From positions 1-64,000 of the forward strand of contig CAVPXS010000011.1 in the NCBI GenBank assembly GCA_963709775.1: a stretch of DNA of 64,000 bases. Direction: 5' to 3'. Below are positions 28,679-38,172 of this stretch, one piece after another (within the stretch, counting starts at the first letter, position 1; every line of letters starts with the position of its first letter). The DNA is from Salinimicrobium sp963709775. GTDB lineage: Bacteria > Bacteroidota > Bacteroidia > Flavobacteriales > Flavobacteriaceae. Position numbers and translations under genes: made by a program. Under the pieces are notes generated by a model. It was not told the origin of the DNA and did not search any database. It saw nothing but the letters and a program-made list of their open reading frames with translations.

Positions 28679-28870
28679 ATGAAATATCTGCTCCTCGTTT
28701 CGGCTGTTTTTCTCATTGTAGGACTCCTGCTGAAGGAGGAATACCTAACAGTAAACATCCACGACACCTATTTTGTCACCAGTTATTTACATCCAGCTGT
28801 ACTCCTGGTAATACTTCTGAATTTAATATTCCTATTAAAATATTTGCTGAAGAAATTCATACAGAAATGA
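28679..28870 (+). CDS. Small two-TM membrane protein (63 aa)
   Basis: Two membrane helices (about 2-18 and 38-56) separated by LTVNIHDTYFVTSYLHP. The NIHDTYFV loop recalls the HDTYYV helix of cytochrome oxidase subunit I, probably by chance or because of a shared membrane-entry function. The stop overlaps the next start (ATGA), so the two genes are coupled. Similar small proteins are, as I recall, common in flavobacteria, without known role. Confidence 0.65.
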   Translation: MKYLLLVSAVFLIVGLLLKEEYLTVNIHDTYFVTSYLHPAVLLVILLNLIFLLKYLLKKFIQK

Positions 28871-29640
28871 AAAAGGTACTTCTCCTACTCTTTCTCATCC
28901 CTTTTTGCGGAGGTGGTCAGGAAATTTCCGGAAGCTGGTTCTGGCAAGCTGAAAATGGCGAGGCACAAATGGAAATCACACTATCTATCGAAGGATCCAA
29001 ATACACCGGCCATCATTGTTCTGTATTTCAAAATGGTGACAGGATAGATTGCGTAGATGAAGACGATCCTGTTTCCATTAGAATTCAAAGAACCGCTGAA
29101 AATGAATTTGAAGGTATTATACGAAGTGGCTATAGTACTTCCGAGGGGAAAATAAATCTGCATTTTGATCCCGAAAATGAAACATTGCTCTTCGAACTTT
29201 CAGAAGCTCCCGATGGTACTTACTATCTGCCGAAAAAAGGGATTTTTAAGTCTACTGTGCGGCCAGACACTATGTTTAAGCTTTTTAAGGGTGGAGAAGA
29301 ATATAAAAGGCCAATTGTCTATTTACAAGATGCTTCATTTGAAAAAGTAATTGAAGAGGGAGAAAAAATATTCTTTCGCTCCAAACATGAAAGATTTTCT
29401 CATGATCCTAATGTACATTCTGCTGTCCAAATAGGGAGCGAGGAATTGGATAGCCTGAAATTTTATCAGCCCTATGAATTGCACGAACTGGAAGAAAAAG
29501 AATATACTGCTAAGGCAAATAAAATATTTAAAGAAACAGGATTTAAGCCGATTCCTCCTGTTAACCATTCTATTCTCAAGTTGTACATTGTAAGGAAGCA
29601 AAAATCTGGCTACTGCGTCTATGAAGTAAAGTGGATGTAG
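28867..29640 (+). CDS. Secreted protein of unknown function
   Basis: 257 residues from the ATG at 28867; a longer in-frame extension to 28597 has no support. Signal peptide MKKVLLLLFLIPFCGGGQ, then a lipocalin-like beta-rich part (ISGSWFWQAENGEAQMEITL) as in DUF-type surface proteins that begin with GxWxG, and a charged C-terminal half. Coupled to the preceding small membrane protein. Confidence 0.65.
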   Translation: MKKVLLLLFLIPFCGGGQEISGSWFWQAENGEAQMEITLSIEGSKYTGHHCSVFQNGDRIDCVDEDDPVSIRIQRTAENEFEGIIRSGYSTSEGKINLHFDPENETLLFELSEAPDGTYYLPKKGIFKSTVRPDTMFKLFKGGEEYKRPIVYLQDASFEKVIEEGEKIFFRSKHERFSHDPNVHSAVQIGSEELDSLKFYQPYELHELEEKEYTAKANKIFKETGFKPIPPVNHSILKLYIVRKQKSGYCVYEVKWM

Positions 29641-29660
29641 TCAAAAGCATCAATAAGACT

Positions 29661-29683
29661 TCCCAAAAATGCCCTTTTGGAGA
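29661..29683. repeat. Dispersed palindrome copy
   Basis: TCCCAAAAATGCCCTTTTGG, then AGA; a copy of the recurring dyad between two convergent genes, 5 bases from the mfd stop. Confidence 0.55.
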
Positions 29684-29687
29684 GGTA

Positions 29688-32600
29688 TTATTTTTCCTCC
29701 ACCTCAACAGTTGCTTTCACATCCAGCGGTTGCAGCACTTTCAATGCTTTATCCACCGAAGTCACTTTTTCAAACGTCAGTAACAACCTCAACCCGCTGC
29801 GGGTTTTCTTTTCTTTCATGGTGCAGCTCTGCGGATGGGTTTGCACGTATTGCAGCACCCTGTAAAGGCTTTGCTCTGATAGAATCGCGACTGCTGGTCG
29901 GCAATAAAGTAGCCAATGAGTTTACCTTGCTTCATGATGATCTTCTCGAGTCCGATCTTGGAAGCGATCCATTTGATGCGAACACTGTTCAACAGATCTT
30001 CGGCCTCAGCAGGCAATTCTCCAAAACGGTCTACCAGTTCGGCTTCAAATTTCTGAAGCTCTTCTTCAGTTTTTAAGTTGTTGAGCTGGGTGTAAAGATT
30101 CAGCCTTTCGGAAATGTTGTTGATGTAATCATCCGGGAACAGCAATTCAAAGTCGGTATCGATCTGCGTATCCTTCACGTATTCCTTATCCTCTGTCTCC
30201 TGCTCCTCATATAGATCCCTGAATTCATTTTCCTTCAGTTCCTCTATAGCTTCATTCAGGATCTTCTGGTAAGTATCAAAACCAATTTCGTTGATGAATC
30301 CGCTTTGTTCCCCTCCTAAAAGGTCTCCTGCACCACGAATTTCCAGATCCTTCATCGCAATATTGAATCCGCTGCCCAGTTCGCTGAATTGCTCTAAAGC
30401 AGTGATCCGCTTTCTGGCATCATCGGTCATAGCTGAATATGGTGGCGTGATGAAATAACAGAATGCTTTTTTGTTGCTTCGGCCCACTCTTCCGCGCATC
30501 TGGTGCAGGTCTGATAGTCCGAAGTTATTGGCGTTGTTGATAAAGATGGTGTTGGCATTCGGCACATCGAGTCCGCTTTCCACAATGGTGGTGGAAACCA
30601 GTACATCGAATTCGCCATTCATAAACTTCAGCATCAAAGTCTCCAGTTTCTTTCCTTCCATTTGTCCATGACCAATCCCGATCTTCGCATCGGGCACCAA
30701 TCGTTGGATCATTCCGGCTACTTCCTTGATATTCTCCACCCGGTTGTGAATAAAGAACACCTGCCCTCCCCGCTGAATTTCATAGGAAATGGAATCACGA
30801 ATGGTCTCTTCGGAAAATCGTATCACATGCGACTCAATGGGATACCTGTTTGGCGGCGCAGTTGTTATCGTAGATAGATCCCTCGCAGCCATTAAACTGA
30901 ATTGCAGCGTACGCGGAATTGGTGTCGCTGTCAAAGTCAAGTGTATCTACGTTTTCCTTGATAGTCTTCAGCTTGTCTTTTACAGCTACCCCGAATTTCT
31001 GCTCCTCATCGACGACCAGCAAGTCCGAGATCTTTAAATTTCACCGCCTTGTTCACCAGTTGGTGAGTTCCAATGACGATATCAACCCTACCGTTCTCCA
31101 GCTCTTCCAGCGTGGTTTTTCTTTCTTTCGCCGTTCTGAAACGGTTCAGGTAATCAACCGTAACGGGAAAATCCTTCAGGCGTTCGGTAAAAGTTTTATA
31201 ATGCTGAAATGCCAGAATGGTCGTCGGCACCAGCACTGCCACCTGTTTTCCGTTATCTACTGCTTTAAAAGCAGCTCTTATCGCAACCTCAGTCTTTCCG
31301 AAGCCAACATCCCCGCACACGAGTCGGTCCATTGGGCGTTCGTTCTCCATATCGATTTTAACATCGGATGTTGCGGTACTTTGATCGGGCGTATCTTCAT
31401 AAAGAAAGGAAGCCTCCAGCTCGTGCTGCAGATAAGAATCGGGACCATAGGCAAAACCTTTCTGCAGCCTGCGCTTGGCGTATAGTTCAATAAGGTTAAA
31501 GGCAATGTGCTTGACACGCGCCTTGGTCTTTTGCTTCAGGTTTTTCCAGGCGTTGCTGCCCAGTTTATAGATCTTCGGTGGTTTCCCGTCTTTACCGTTG
31601 TACTTCGAGATCTTGTGCAGCGAGTGGATGCTCAGGTACAGGATGTCGCGCTCGCCGTAGATGAGCTTGATCGCCTCCTGCTTTTTACCTTCGACATCGA
31701 TTTTTTGCAGTCCGCCGAACTTCCCAATTCCGTGGTCAATATGCGTCACATAATCACCCACTTCAAGGTTAGTAAGCTCCTTCAGGGTGATCGCCTGCTT
31801 CTTCGCATAGCCGTTCTTAAGGTGGAATTTGTGGTAGCGTTCAAAGATCTGGTGATCTGTGTAGCAAACCATCTTTTGATCTTCAGCAACAAAACCCTGG
31901 TACATGGAAAGCACCACCGTCTTGTATTCCACGCCGCCCTCCATGTCGTCAAAAATGTCATGAAAACGCTTTGCCTGCTGCTCGCTAACGCAGAAAATAT
32001 AGTTGGTATAACCGTCCTCAGTATTCTCCCGCAAATTCTGAATGAGCAGCTCAAAATTCTTGTTGAAGGAAGGCTGGGGCTTGGTGTTGAACTGTATCTG
32101 CTGAACCTCCGCGTCACCCTGAACTTGTTTCAGGGTCTGGCTGGAGTTCGTTACCACCAGCGAATACTCCTGCATCTGCTCCTTCAAAAGTGCCGAATTA
32201 CAGAACAATTCTTCCGGTTCGTTGTGCTTTATTTCTTCGGAAAGATCTTGAAAAGCTTCTACAGCCTTGCCGAAAAGCTTGTCAATCCTTGAAAACAACA
32301 ATTCCGGATCCTGACTGAAGATCACAGTTTTTTCTGAAATATACTTCAGAAAACTCTCCCGCACTTCCTGAAGCCGCTTGTGCTCCACATTTGGGATCAC
32401 CGTGATCTTCTTCACCTGATCTGTAGACAACTGCGTCTCCACATCGAAGGTCCTGATGCTTTCCACCTCATCGCCAAAGAACTCGATCCTGTAAGGCTCA
32501 TCATTGCTGAAAGAAAACACATCCAGAATTCCTCCTCTAACCGAAAACTCTCCCGGTTCGGTCACAAAATCCACTCTTTTGAACTTGTATTCGAACATCA

Positions 32601-33075
32601 CCTCATTCACAAAGTCGATGGAAAGTTCGTCACCCACCTTGATCTTCAGTGTGTTTTTCTCAAGTTCCTTTCGGGTTACTACCTTCTCAAAAAGGGCATC
32701 AGGGTAGGTAATTATTAGTGCAGGTTTCTTCCGGGAGTTGATGCGGTTGAGCACTTCTGCCCTAAGCAGCACGTTTGCATTATCGGTTTCTTCCAGCTGA
32801 TACGGTCGGCGATAGCTTCCGGGGTAAAAAAGCACATTTTTGTCACCCAACAGCTGCTCGAGGTCATTCAGGTAATAGGCAGCTTCCTCCTTGTCGTTGA
32901 AGATCAGCAGAAAAGGCTTTTCAGCTTCCTCAAAAGCATTGGCCACCACATAAGAAAGTGCCGACCCGACAAGGCCTTTTAACTGAACATTATTTCGCGA
33001 CAGGGCAAGGGCTTTCCCCAGTTCATGCTGTTGAGCCGACTGTGCAAAGCTTTGGGCAATAGAAGATTTACTCAA
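29688..33075 (-). CDS. mfd: Transcription-repair coupling factor Mfd (three indels)
   Basis: Removes stalled RNA polymerase and recruits UvrA. Reconstructed length 1128 residues. Breaks: an extra G at about 31020 (DLGL/LVVDEE), an extra G at about 30938 (VDTL/TLTATPIPR) and a missing base near 29855 close to the C terminus. Order: UvrB-homology N terminus, RNAP-interaction domain (LEVGDYVTHIDHGIGKFGGL), helicase motifs CGDVGFGKTEVA, DEEQ, TATPIPRTL and QMRGRVGRS, and a C-terminal D7-like part. It starts at TTG 33075. A palindromic repeat at 32112-32140 is translated within the N-terminal third (SSQTLKQVQGDAE). Confidence 0.93.
32112..32140. repeat. Palindromic repeat inside mfd
   Basis: CACCCTGAACTTGTTTCAGGG with CCCTGAA/TTCAGGG arms. 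Read in frame in mfd as TLKQVQGD. The same string is familiar as an intergenic repeat in flavobacteria. Confidence 0.6.
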
Positions 33076-33092
33076 AAATTAAAAATTTGGTG

Positions 33093-33100
33093 CAAAGATA
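33093..33100 (-). promoter_or_regulatory. Candidate -7 box of mfd
   Basis: On the minus strand TATCTTTG, matching the Bacteroidota TAnnTTTG consensus, 17 bases upstream of the TTG start. Confidence 0.5.
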
Positions 33101-33382
33101 AAGTTTATAGTTCAATGCTTAAAGGAGGTGAGTTTTAAACAGAAGTTAAATTATATTGAAGGGACTGGTTAATTGGGGATTGGTTAATTGGACTGTTAAA
33201 TGCAACCAACAAAATAAAAGTCGCTGATAGTTTTGAGTTTTGAGTTCTTTTTGCTGTTGGCCTTTGGCTGTTAGCTTTGCTTTTAAAATTTCCCGCAGAT
33301 TACTCTAGTTCATGACGATCTTTTGTGTTCTTTTTTGAACTTTGTGGCCTGTACGTGAAATTCCTATTATAGGATTTTCAGG
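33101..33382. other. Gene-free interval
   Basis: AT-rich; contains GGTTAATTGGGGATTGGTT-type low-complexity sequence and a TTGGCCTTTGGCTGTTAGC stretch also seen (reversed) at 16526-16558. No ORF or RNA gene recognised. Confidence 0.5.
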
Positions 33383-33760
33383 TCATACACTTTTAACGTG
33401 CTCCTGAATCCATTTCCTTATTTCTTCGAAATTAAAATTACCTTCAGCTATAGCTATAACAAATTCATATTTCTCATCTTCGGAAGCAGAAATATCTAAG
33501 TTTTCATTCAGTAGCATTAACCTCATGAGTGTATAGCCTGTTCTTTTATTTCCGTCCAAAAAAGGGTGATTAGTAACAATACTTTCTAATATTGCGGCAC
33601 CTCTTTCTATTGTAGTCGGGTAAAGTTCTGCTTGATCAAAGGTTGCAAAAGGTCTTTGCAGAGAAGCTGCTAGGAGATTTTTATCTCGCAACCCCGAAGT
33701 TCCCCCAAATCTCTTAATAAGAATCTCATGGATTTGAAGCACTTCATCTAATGAGATCAT
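33383..33760 (-). CDS. doc: Doc/Fic-type toxin (death on curing)
   Basis: 125 residues. The Fic core HPFLDGNKR at 65-73 is intact (Doc-type: Asp69, Asn71, Lys72, Arg73). Doc enzymes phosphorylate EF-Tu and stop translation. The SGLRDKNLLAASLQRP segment is typical of Doc. The start overlaps the preceding gene stop by 4 bases. The genes form a toxin-antitoxin pair. Confidence 0.88.
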   Translation of the reverse strand: MISLDEVLQIHEILIKRFGGTSGLRDKNLLAASLQRPFATFDQAELYPTTIERGAAILESIVTNHPFLDGNKRTGYTLMRLMLLNENLDISASEDEKYEFVIAIAEGNFNFEEIRKWIQEHVKSV

Positions 33761-33942
33761 TCGGCCAATCTTTGAAGAAGGTTATGATCCTCTTCTAAAA
33801 TCTTATTGAGGTTTTGAGTCAACTTTATTTTGCCAGGCTTTTCTTCAATATAATTCTCAAGAACAGCATAGACCTCCTCAAGCAAATCTTGTGGCATTTC
33901 ATCCAATAATCGAACAATTTTATTTCGTATATCTGTCTCCAT
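33757..33942 (-). CDS. Probable antitoxin partner of Doc
   Basis: 61 residues, acidic and helical (METDIRNKIVRLLDEMPQDL, then EEVYAVLENYIEEKPGKIKL). It is not a recognisable Phd DNA-binding antitoxin; the LLDEMPQDLLEEVYAVLENYI pattern is closer to DUF2281-like small proteins, which are often antitoxins. It overlaps the toxin start by 4 bases in ATGA fashion. Confidence 0.7.
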   Translation of the reverse strand: METDIRNKIVRLLDEMPQDLLEEVYAVLENYIEEKPGKIKLTQNLNKILEEDHNLLQRLAE

Positions 33943-34034
33943 ACAACTAAGTTAAGGAATTTATAGCTGCCTTTTTCTAAAATCTGCTGTTTGAAAAAAG
34001 TCTTTAATTCCACATTAACCTTATTCCTTAAACC

Positions 34035-34674
34035 TTAATCATTGAGACAGATCACCTCCTCCTTCGTCACCACATACACCTCATCATCTCCCTGCGGAAT
34101 GAGGATGTGCTTGCCGGTGAATTCTCCAAAGGCCGGCAGGATCAATTGATCTTTAGATTTGAAAAAACAGGAAAGTTTCAGCTGTTGGCGACCAAGGCCG
34201 CTGATCCTTACTCCCGGATGTATATGTCCCGAAAAATTGAAAAATCCGGCTCTTTCTTCAGGATGGTGGGTGAAGAGGAAATTTTGAAGAATAATTTCAG
34301 GAGTAAGTTTTACCCCCAATGCCTCATATTTCAGCGGAGAAATAATATCATGATTTCCTTCTACCAAAGTAACTTCAGCAGAGATTTTCTCCAGCCAGGT
34401 TGCAAAGATCAGCCATTCCTTATTAAGGGAGCTGTGAAAAAGATCTCCTAAAAATACGATTTTCTGAGGGCTCGAAAAATGTGATTACTTCATCCATTTT
34501 TTGGAAGTTACCTTTCACCGCCTGTTGCGGAACGGCACTGCCAAATTTCCGGAAATGGGAGACCTTCCCCAGGTGCACATCACTTATCACCAGCAGGTCT
34601 TCCTCCTCCCAGAACATGGCGCCGGAAGGATGTAAAATAAAGGTCTGATTATTAAGAGTAAGCGTTTTTGTCAT
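34035..34674 (-). CDS. pdeM: Ligase-associated metallophosphoesterase PdeM (one frameshift)
   Basis: 212 residues from the ATG at 34674, with one extra T near 34467 (FFEP/QKIVFLGDLF). Calcineurin-like motifs: ISDVHLG (Asp32, His34), FLGDLFHS, EGNHD and FSGHIHPG. Family TIGR04123, found beside ATP-dependent ligase and Lhr-type helicase in bacterial damage-response clusters. It starts 8 bases after the helicase stop. The final 90 bases to the toxin module hold no gene. Confidence 0.85.
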
Positions 34675-34683
34675 TTTTGAAGC
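34664..34683. repeat. Dispersed palindrome copy at pdeM start
   Basis: GTTTTTGTCATTTTTGAAGC; a half-match of the recurring dyad, with the pdeM start codon inside it. Confidence 0.45.
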
Positions 34684-37222
34684 TACAGGTCTCCCCATTG
34701 TGCCATCATCTTTTTAATTCTGTCCTCCAGTTTTTCTGAAGATAATTTTTCGCGCATCCTGTCGGTGATGATCGGGAATGCGAAATGGCGTGGGTTTCTG
34801 GCACTGTTTCCATACCAATTTCTGTTCCGAAATTCGTTCCATAGCCAATCTCAACCTACCTTCTTCTAACTGATGTTCAAATGTTTCCCTAAACGCCTGC
34901 TGAAACAATAAATTGTCCGGCTCATAATCCCTGAAAACACTGAAAAGCAGCTGTGAATTGGACTGAAGATGCTTGGTTTTGATCATCTTGTTCGGAAACC
35001 CTGTAAACACCATTCCGGAGATCACCGCTATATCCCGGAATTTCCTTCGGGCCATTTCTGTGGCATTTAGGCTTGTTTGCAGGTCATCCATGAGATGTTC
35101 CGGAGAAAAAAGATCATTGTCGAAAACCTGTTGCATGTCGATCTCCTGATCAGATAGCAACTCAAATCCGTAGTCATTAAAGGCCAGGGAAAAAGTAATG
35201 GGCGACAGCAAACTTATCCTGTAAGCCAGCAAACTGGCCATGGCTTCATGCACAAATCGACCTTCAAAAGGATAAAAAATAGCATGATATCCTTCCCGCG
35301 TTTTGAAGGTTTCGATGAGAAATTCATCTTTTTTGGGAATAATGGATTCCTTTTTTTGCCTTTTAAAGATGTTGGAGAGGGCGTTGAGTTCTTCTGAAGC
35401 TCGCTCCAGCTTAGTAGGACTTCTCGACGGAGCCTGTGTCGAGCTCAGTCGAGGTGCTCGGGGTGACATCCTCAGGTAATCAGCTTCAGAAGCTGCAAAC
35501 ATCTCCTCCCGAAGCAGCTCACTCATTTGTGCAGAAAAGCTCATTCGACCCCCTGCCCAACTGGGAAAACGGGAATTTTTCACCTTTGATTTCTTCACGA
35601 TCACCTGCATGTTCTTGATCTGGTAGAGCTCCAGGTTCTTTCCGGCGAAAGTAAAGACATCTCCGGGATTTAGTTTTGAAATAAACCACTCCTCAATAGT
35701 ACCAATATAGCCGCCGCCAAGGATATTTCACCGCCAGAACCGCATCACTTACAATAGTCCCTATCTGCAGTCGGTGCCGCATAGCAATTGCCCTGTTGTT
35801 CACCTTGAAAAGTCCGTTCTCTTCGATCTCCACCTTTTTGTACTCGTCATAAGCCTGCAGCGTCTGACTCCCCTGCGTGATGAAATTCAGCAGCCACTCC
35901 CACTGCTCTTCGGAAAGTGCCTGGTAGCAAAAGGTGGATTTAACTTCCGGCCAGATATCCTTCGGAAAGAATCCGTCTGAAACTGCAAGAGTGGTTAAAT
36001 ACTGAACCAGAACATCAAAAGAATTCAGATACGGAATTCGGTCCTCCACCACCGTATGCTTAACCGCTTTCTGTAATGCTGAAGCTTCAATAAGTTCCAT
36101 GGCGTGCGTTGGCAAAAAGTAGATCACGCTCTCCTTTCCCGGCTGGTGACCACTTCGTCCCGCCCGCTGAAGAAATCGGGCGACTCCTTTTGGTCCGCCG
36201 ATTTGAATGATAGTCTCCACCGGCGCAAAATCCACTCCGAGATCAAGGCTGGAAGTCGCCACCACCGCTTTTAATTGCTCATCCCGTATCGCCTGCTCCA
36301 CCCATAGCCGGGTTTCTTTGTTGATACTGCCGTGGTGCATCGCCAGCTCCCCGGCAAATTCAGGATACTTCTGAAGTATTCGCTGAAACCAGATCTCGCA
36401 TTGGGAACGGGTATTGGTAAAAAGCAAGGTAGTTCTTGATTTCCGGATGATGGGCACGACCTCATCAATTAGATGTAAACCTAAATGCCCCCGCCATGGG
36501 AAGGTTTCCATCTTCTCCGGAATTATTGAACTTACCCTGATCTTCTTCTGAATATCAGCCCGAATCAGCACTGAATTCTCAAAAGCTTCAGATTTCGGCC
36601 CCAGCAAAACTTCCCGTGCTTCCTGCAAATTTCCAATGGTAGCAGAGATCCCCCAGATCTTCATTTTTGGAGAGACAGTTTTTAACCTGGAAAGCGCCAG
36701 TTCTATCTGCACCCCGCGTTTGGTGCCTAGCAGCTCATGCCACTCATCAATAACAATTGCATTGAGATCTTTAAATGTCTTCTCATAGCCTTTGGAAGCC
36801 AGTAATAACTGCAGACTTTCAGGCGTGGTGATAAGAAGATCGGGCATTTGTTTCTTTTGGGCGGCACGTAATTTTTGAGAGGTATCTCCCGTTCGAATCC
36901 CCACCGTTAACTGACTTCCAGTATCCTGCGCAAATCGATTAGCCGCCTGCTCGATCTCTACCGACAGTGCTCGCAGCGGCGTGATCCAAATGGCTTTAAG
37001 TCCGGGTTTGTGTTTGGTTTTATAATCCGGATTTTGTCTCATATAATCGAGCACGATCGGGATCCATAGAGCGTAGGTTTTTCCGCTTCCGGTGGGGGCG
37101 TTGAGGAGACCGTTCTTACCTCCCAAAAATGCCTTCCAGGATTCCTTTTGAAAAGCAAAGGATTTCCAGGACCGGGATTTGAACCAGTCGTTGGCAAGTT
37201 TTATGAGTTGTGTTTTATTCAT
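34683..37222 (-). CDS. Ligase-associated DEXH-box (Lhr-type) helicase (two indels)
   Basis: TIGR04121-type helicase, 845 residues when extra bases near 35713 (KY/LGGGYIGT) and 34780 (PF/AFPIITDR) are removed; the length then is an exact codon multiple. From the ATG at 37222: NAPTGSGKT Walker A, ITPLRALS, IDEWHELL (DEWH), SATIG and FLQRAGRSGHQPG, followed by the Lhr-type winged-helix and beta domains. Partner of the ligase, exonuclease and PdeM in damage repair. A palindromic repeat is translated in frame near the C-terminal region. Confidence 0.9.
35418..35475. repeat. Palindromic repeat inserted in helicase CDS
   Basis: CTTCTCGACGGAGCCTGTGT then CGAGGTGCTCGGGGTGACA. It matches the unit at 21934-21983 beside the GIY-YIG gene. 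Read in frame as about 19 residues (MSPRAPRLSSTQAPSRSP). Confidence 0.8.
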
Positions 37223-37238
37223 GTTTTCGTCTTCGGTT

Positions 37239-37555
37239 GGACCCTTCCGTCTCCGCCTTGCGGCGGAGCCACCTTCCCTTAGCAAGGGAAGGAGCTTTTG
37301 TTTCGTACTCCTATGAATATTTCTATAGTTAAAAATTTAAATTCGTGTTCCCATGAAACTCTTCCGTCATTCCTTCGGAATGCCACCTTCCCTTGGCAAG
37401 GGAAGGAGCTATTTGTATTACTATTAATAATCTACAGTCAATTTCAAATTTATCTACTCCCAGTAATTCCACAGGGAACAGCAAAGCTGTTCCCAATAGC
37501 TCCCCTCCTTATTTTAAGGAGGGGTGGATCCGCGGGAGCGGAGACGGGGTGGTCC
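37239..37555. repeat. Inverted palindrome pair(s), left flank of DUF559 gene
   Basis: Unit A copies at 37239-37296 and 37361-37410 (CTTCCGTC, small hairpin, GCCACCTTCCCTT, then AAGGGAAGGAGCT). Unit B at 37474-37555: hairpin GGGAACAGCAAAGCTGTTCC followed by AGCTCCCCTCC, GGAGGGGTGG and GGAGACGGGGTGGTCC. B is A in the opposite orientation. The A-spacer-B unit of about 195 bp recurs on the other side of the gene. Confidence 0.85.
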
Positions 37556-37562
37556 GTCGCTC

Positions 37563-37918
37563 CTAAAATTTCTTCTTTATTTCCTCCAGCACCCAATCCA
37601 AATTATCAAATACGGTTTTGTTCTCAAATCTGAGCACTTTTATATTTAATTCCTCCAGCTTCTTTGTTCTAAAGCATCTTTTTCTTCTGCAGTAGGATTC
37701 ATATGTCCCTGTCCGTCGAGTTCTATCACCAGTCTTTCCTCTGCACAATAGAAATCCACAATAAAGTTCAAGATACTGTGCTGTCTCCTGAATTTCCTTC
37801 CCTCCAGTTTCTTTTGCTGCAGATGCGTCCACAGATAAGCCTCGGCAGTAGTCCCGTGGTGGCGGAGTTTTTTGCGGTAGGGTTCGAGGGATTTTCGGTT
37901 GTGGATTTTCCGTTTCAT
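37563..37918 (-). CDS. DUF559 (Vsr-like fold) endonuclease (one frameshift)
   Basis: 118 residues once a missing A near 37661 (KDAL/RTKKLEELN) is restored. Basic N terminus (RKKLRHHGTTAEAYLWTHLQ), then KFRRQHSILNFIVDFYC and LVIELDGQGH, the Asp...Glu-Leu-Asp-Gly of the PD-(D/E)XK core, and the C-terminal VLRFEN. No methyltransferase partner is nearby. It lies between ligase and helicase in the repair operon, enclosed by duplicated palindrome units. Probably a mobile-element passenger or mobility factor. Confidence 0.85.
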
Positions 37919-37952
37919 TTTTGGCTTTATTTTAAACGAGAAGCAGCCGTTT

Positions 37953-38158
37953 GGACCCTTCCGTCATCCGCCTTCGCGGATGCCACCTTCCCTTAGCAAG
38001 GGAAGGAGCTATTTGTTGTACTACTATTTATAATTCTACTTCACTTTTATAAATTTTCTAAACCCACATTCTCCACGGGAACAGCAAAGCTGTTCCGAAA
38101 AGCTCCCCTCCTTATTTCAAGGAGGGGTGGATCCGCGGTAGCGGAGACGGGGTGGTCC
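37953..38158. repeat. Inverted palindrome pair, right flank of DUF559 gene
   Basis: Unit A at 37953-38010 (GGACCCTTCCGTCATCCGCC, then AAGGGAAGGAGCT) and unit B at 38077-38158 (GGGAACAGCAAAGCTGTTCC, then AGCTCCCC to GGGGTGGTCC). The spacer ATTTGTTGTACTACTATTTA is recognisably homologous to that at 37411-37473, so the whole A-spacer-B unit is duplicated in direct orientation around the gene. Confidence 0.85.
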
Positions 38159-38172
38159 ATCCCACCACAAAT

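Noticed and set aside
28597..28866. Long N-terminal extension of the secreted protein ORF
   Set aside because: The signal peptide starts at 28867 and the extension runs over the small membrane protein in another frame.
33160..33200. GGTTAATTGGGGATTGG-type repeats as an element
   Set aside because: Short low-complexity similarity shared with 11030 and 39780 only; no defined ends.
36885..36905. tRNA-like GTTCGAATCC string
   Set aside because: It lies within the helicase coding sequence with no cloverleaf around it.
37223..37285. N-terminal extension of the helicase ORF
   Set aside because: It is a translation of palindrome A; the helicase start is the ATG at 37222.
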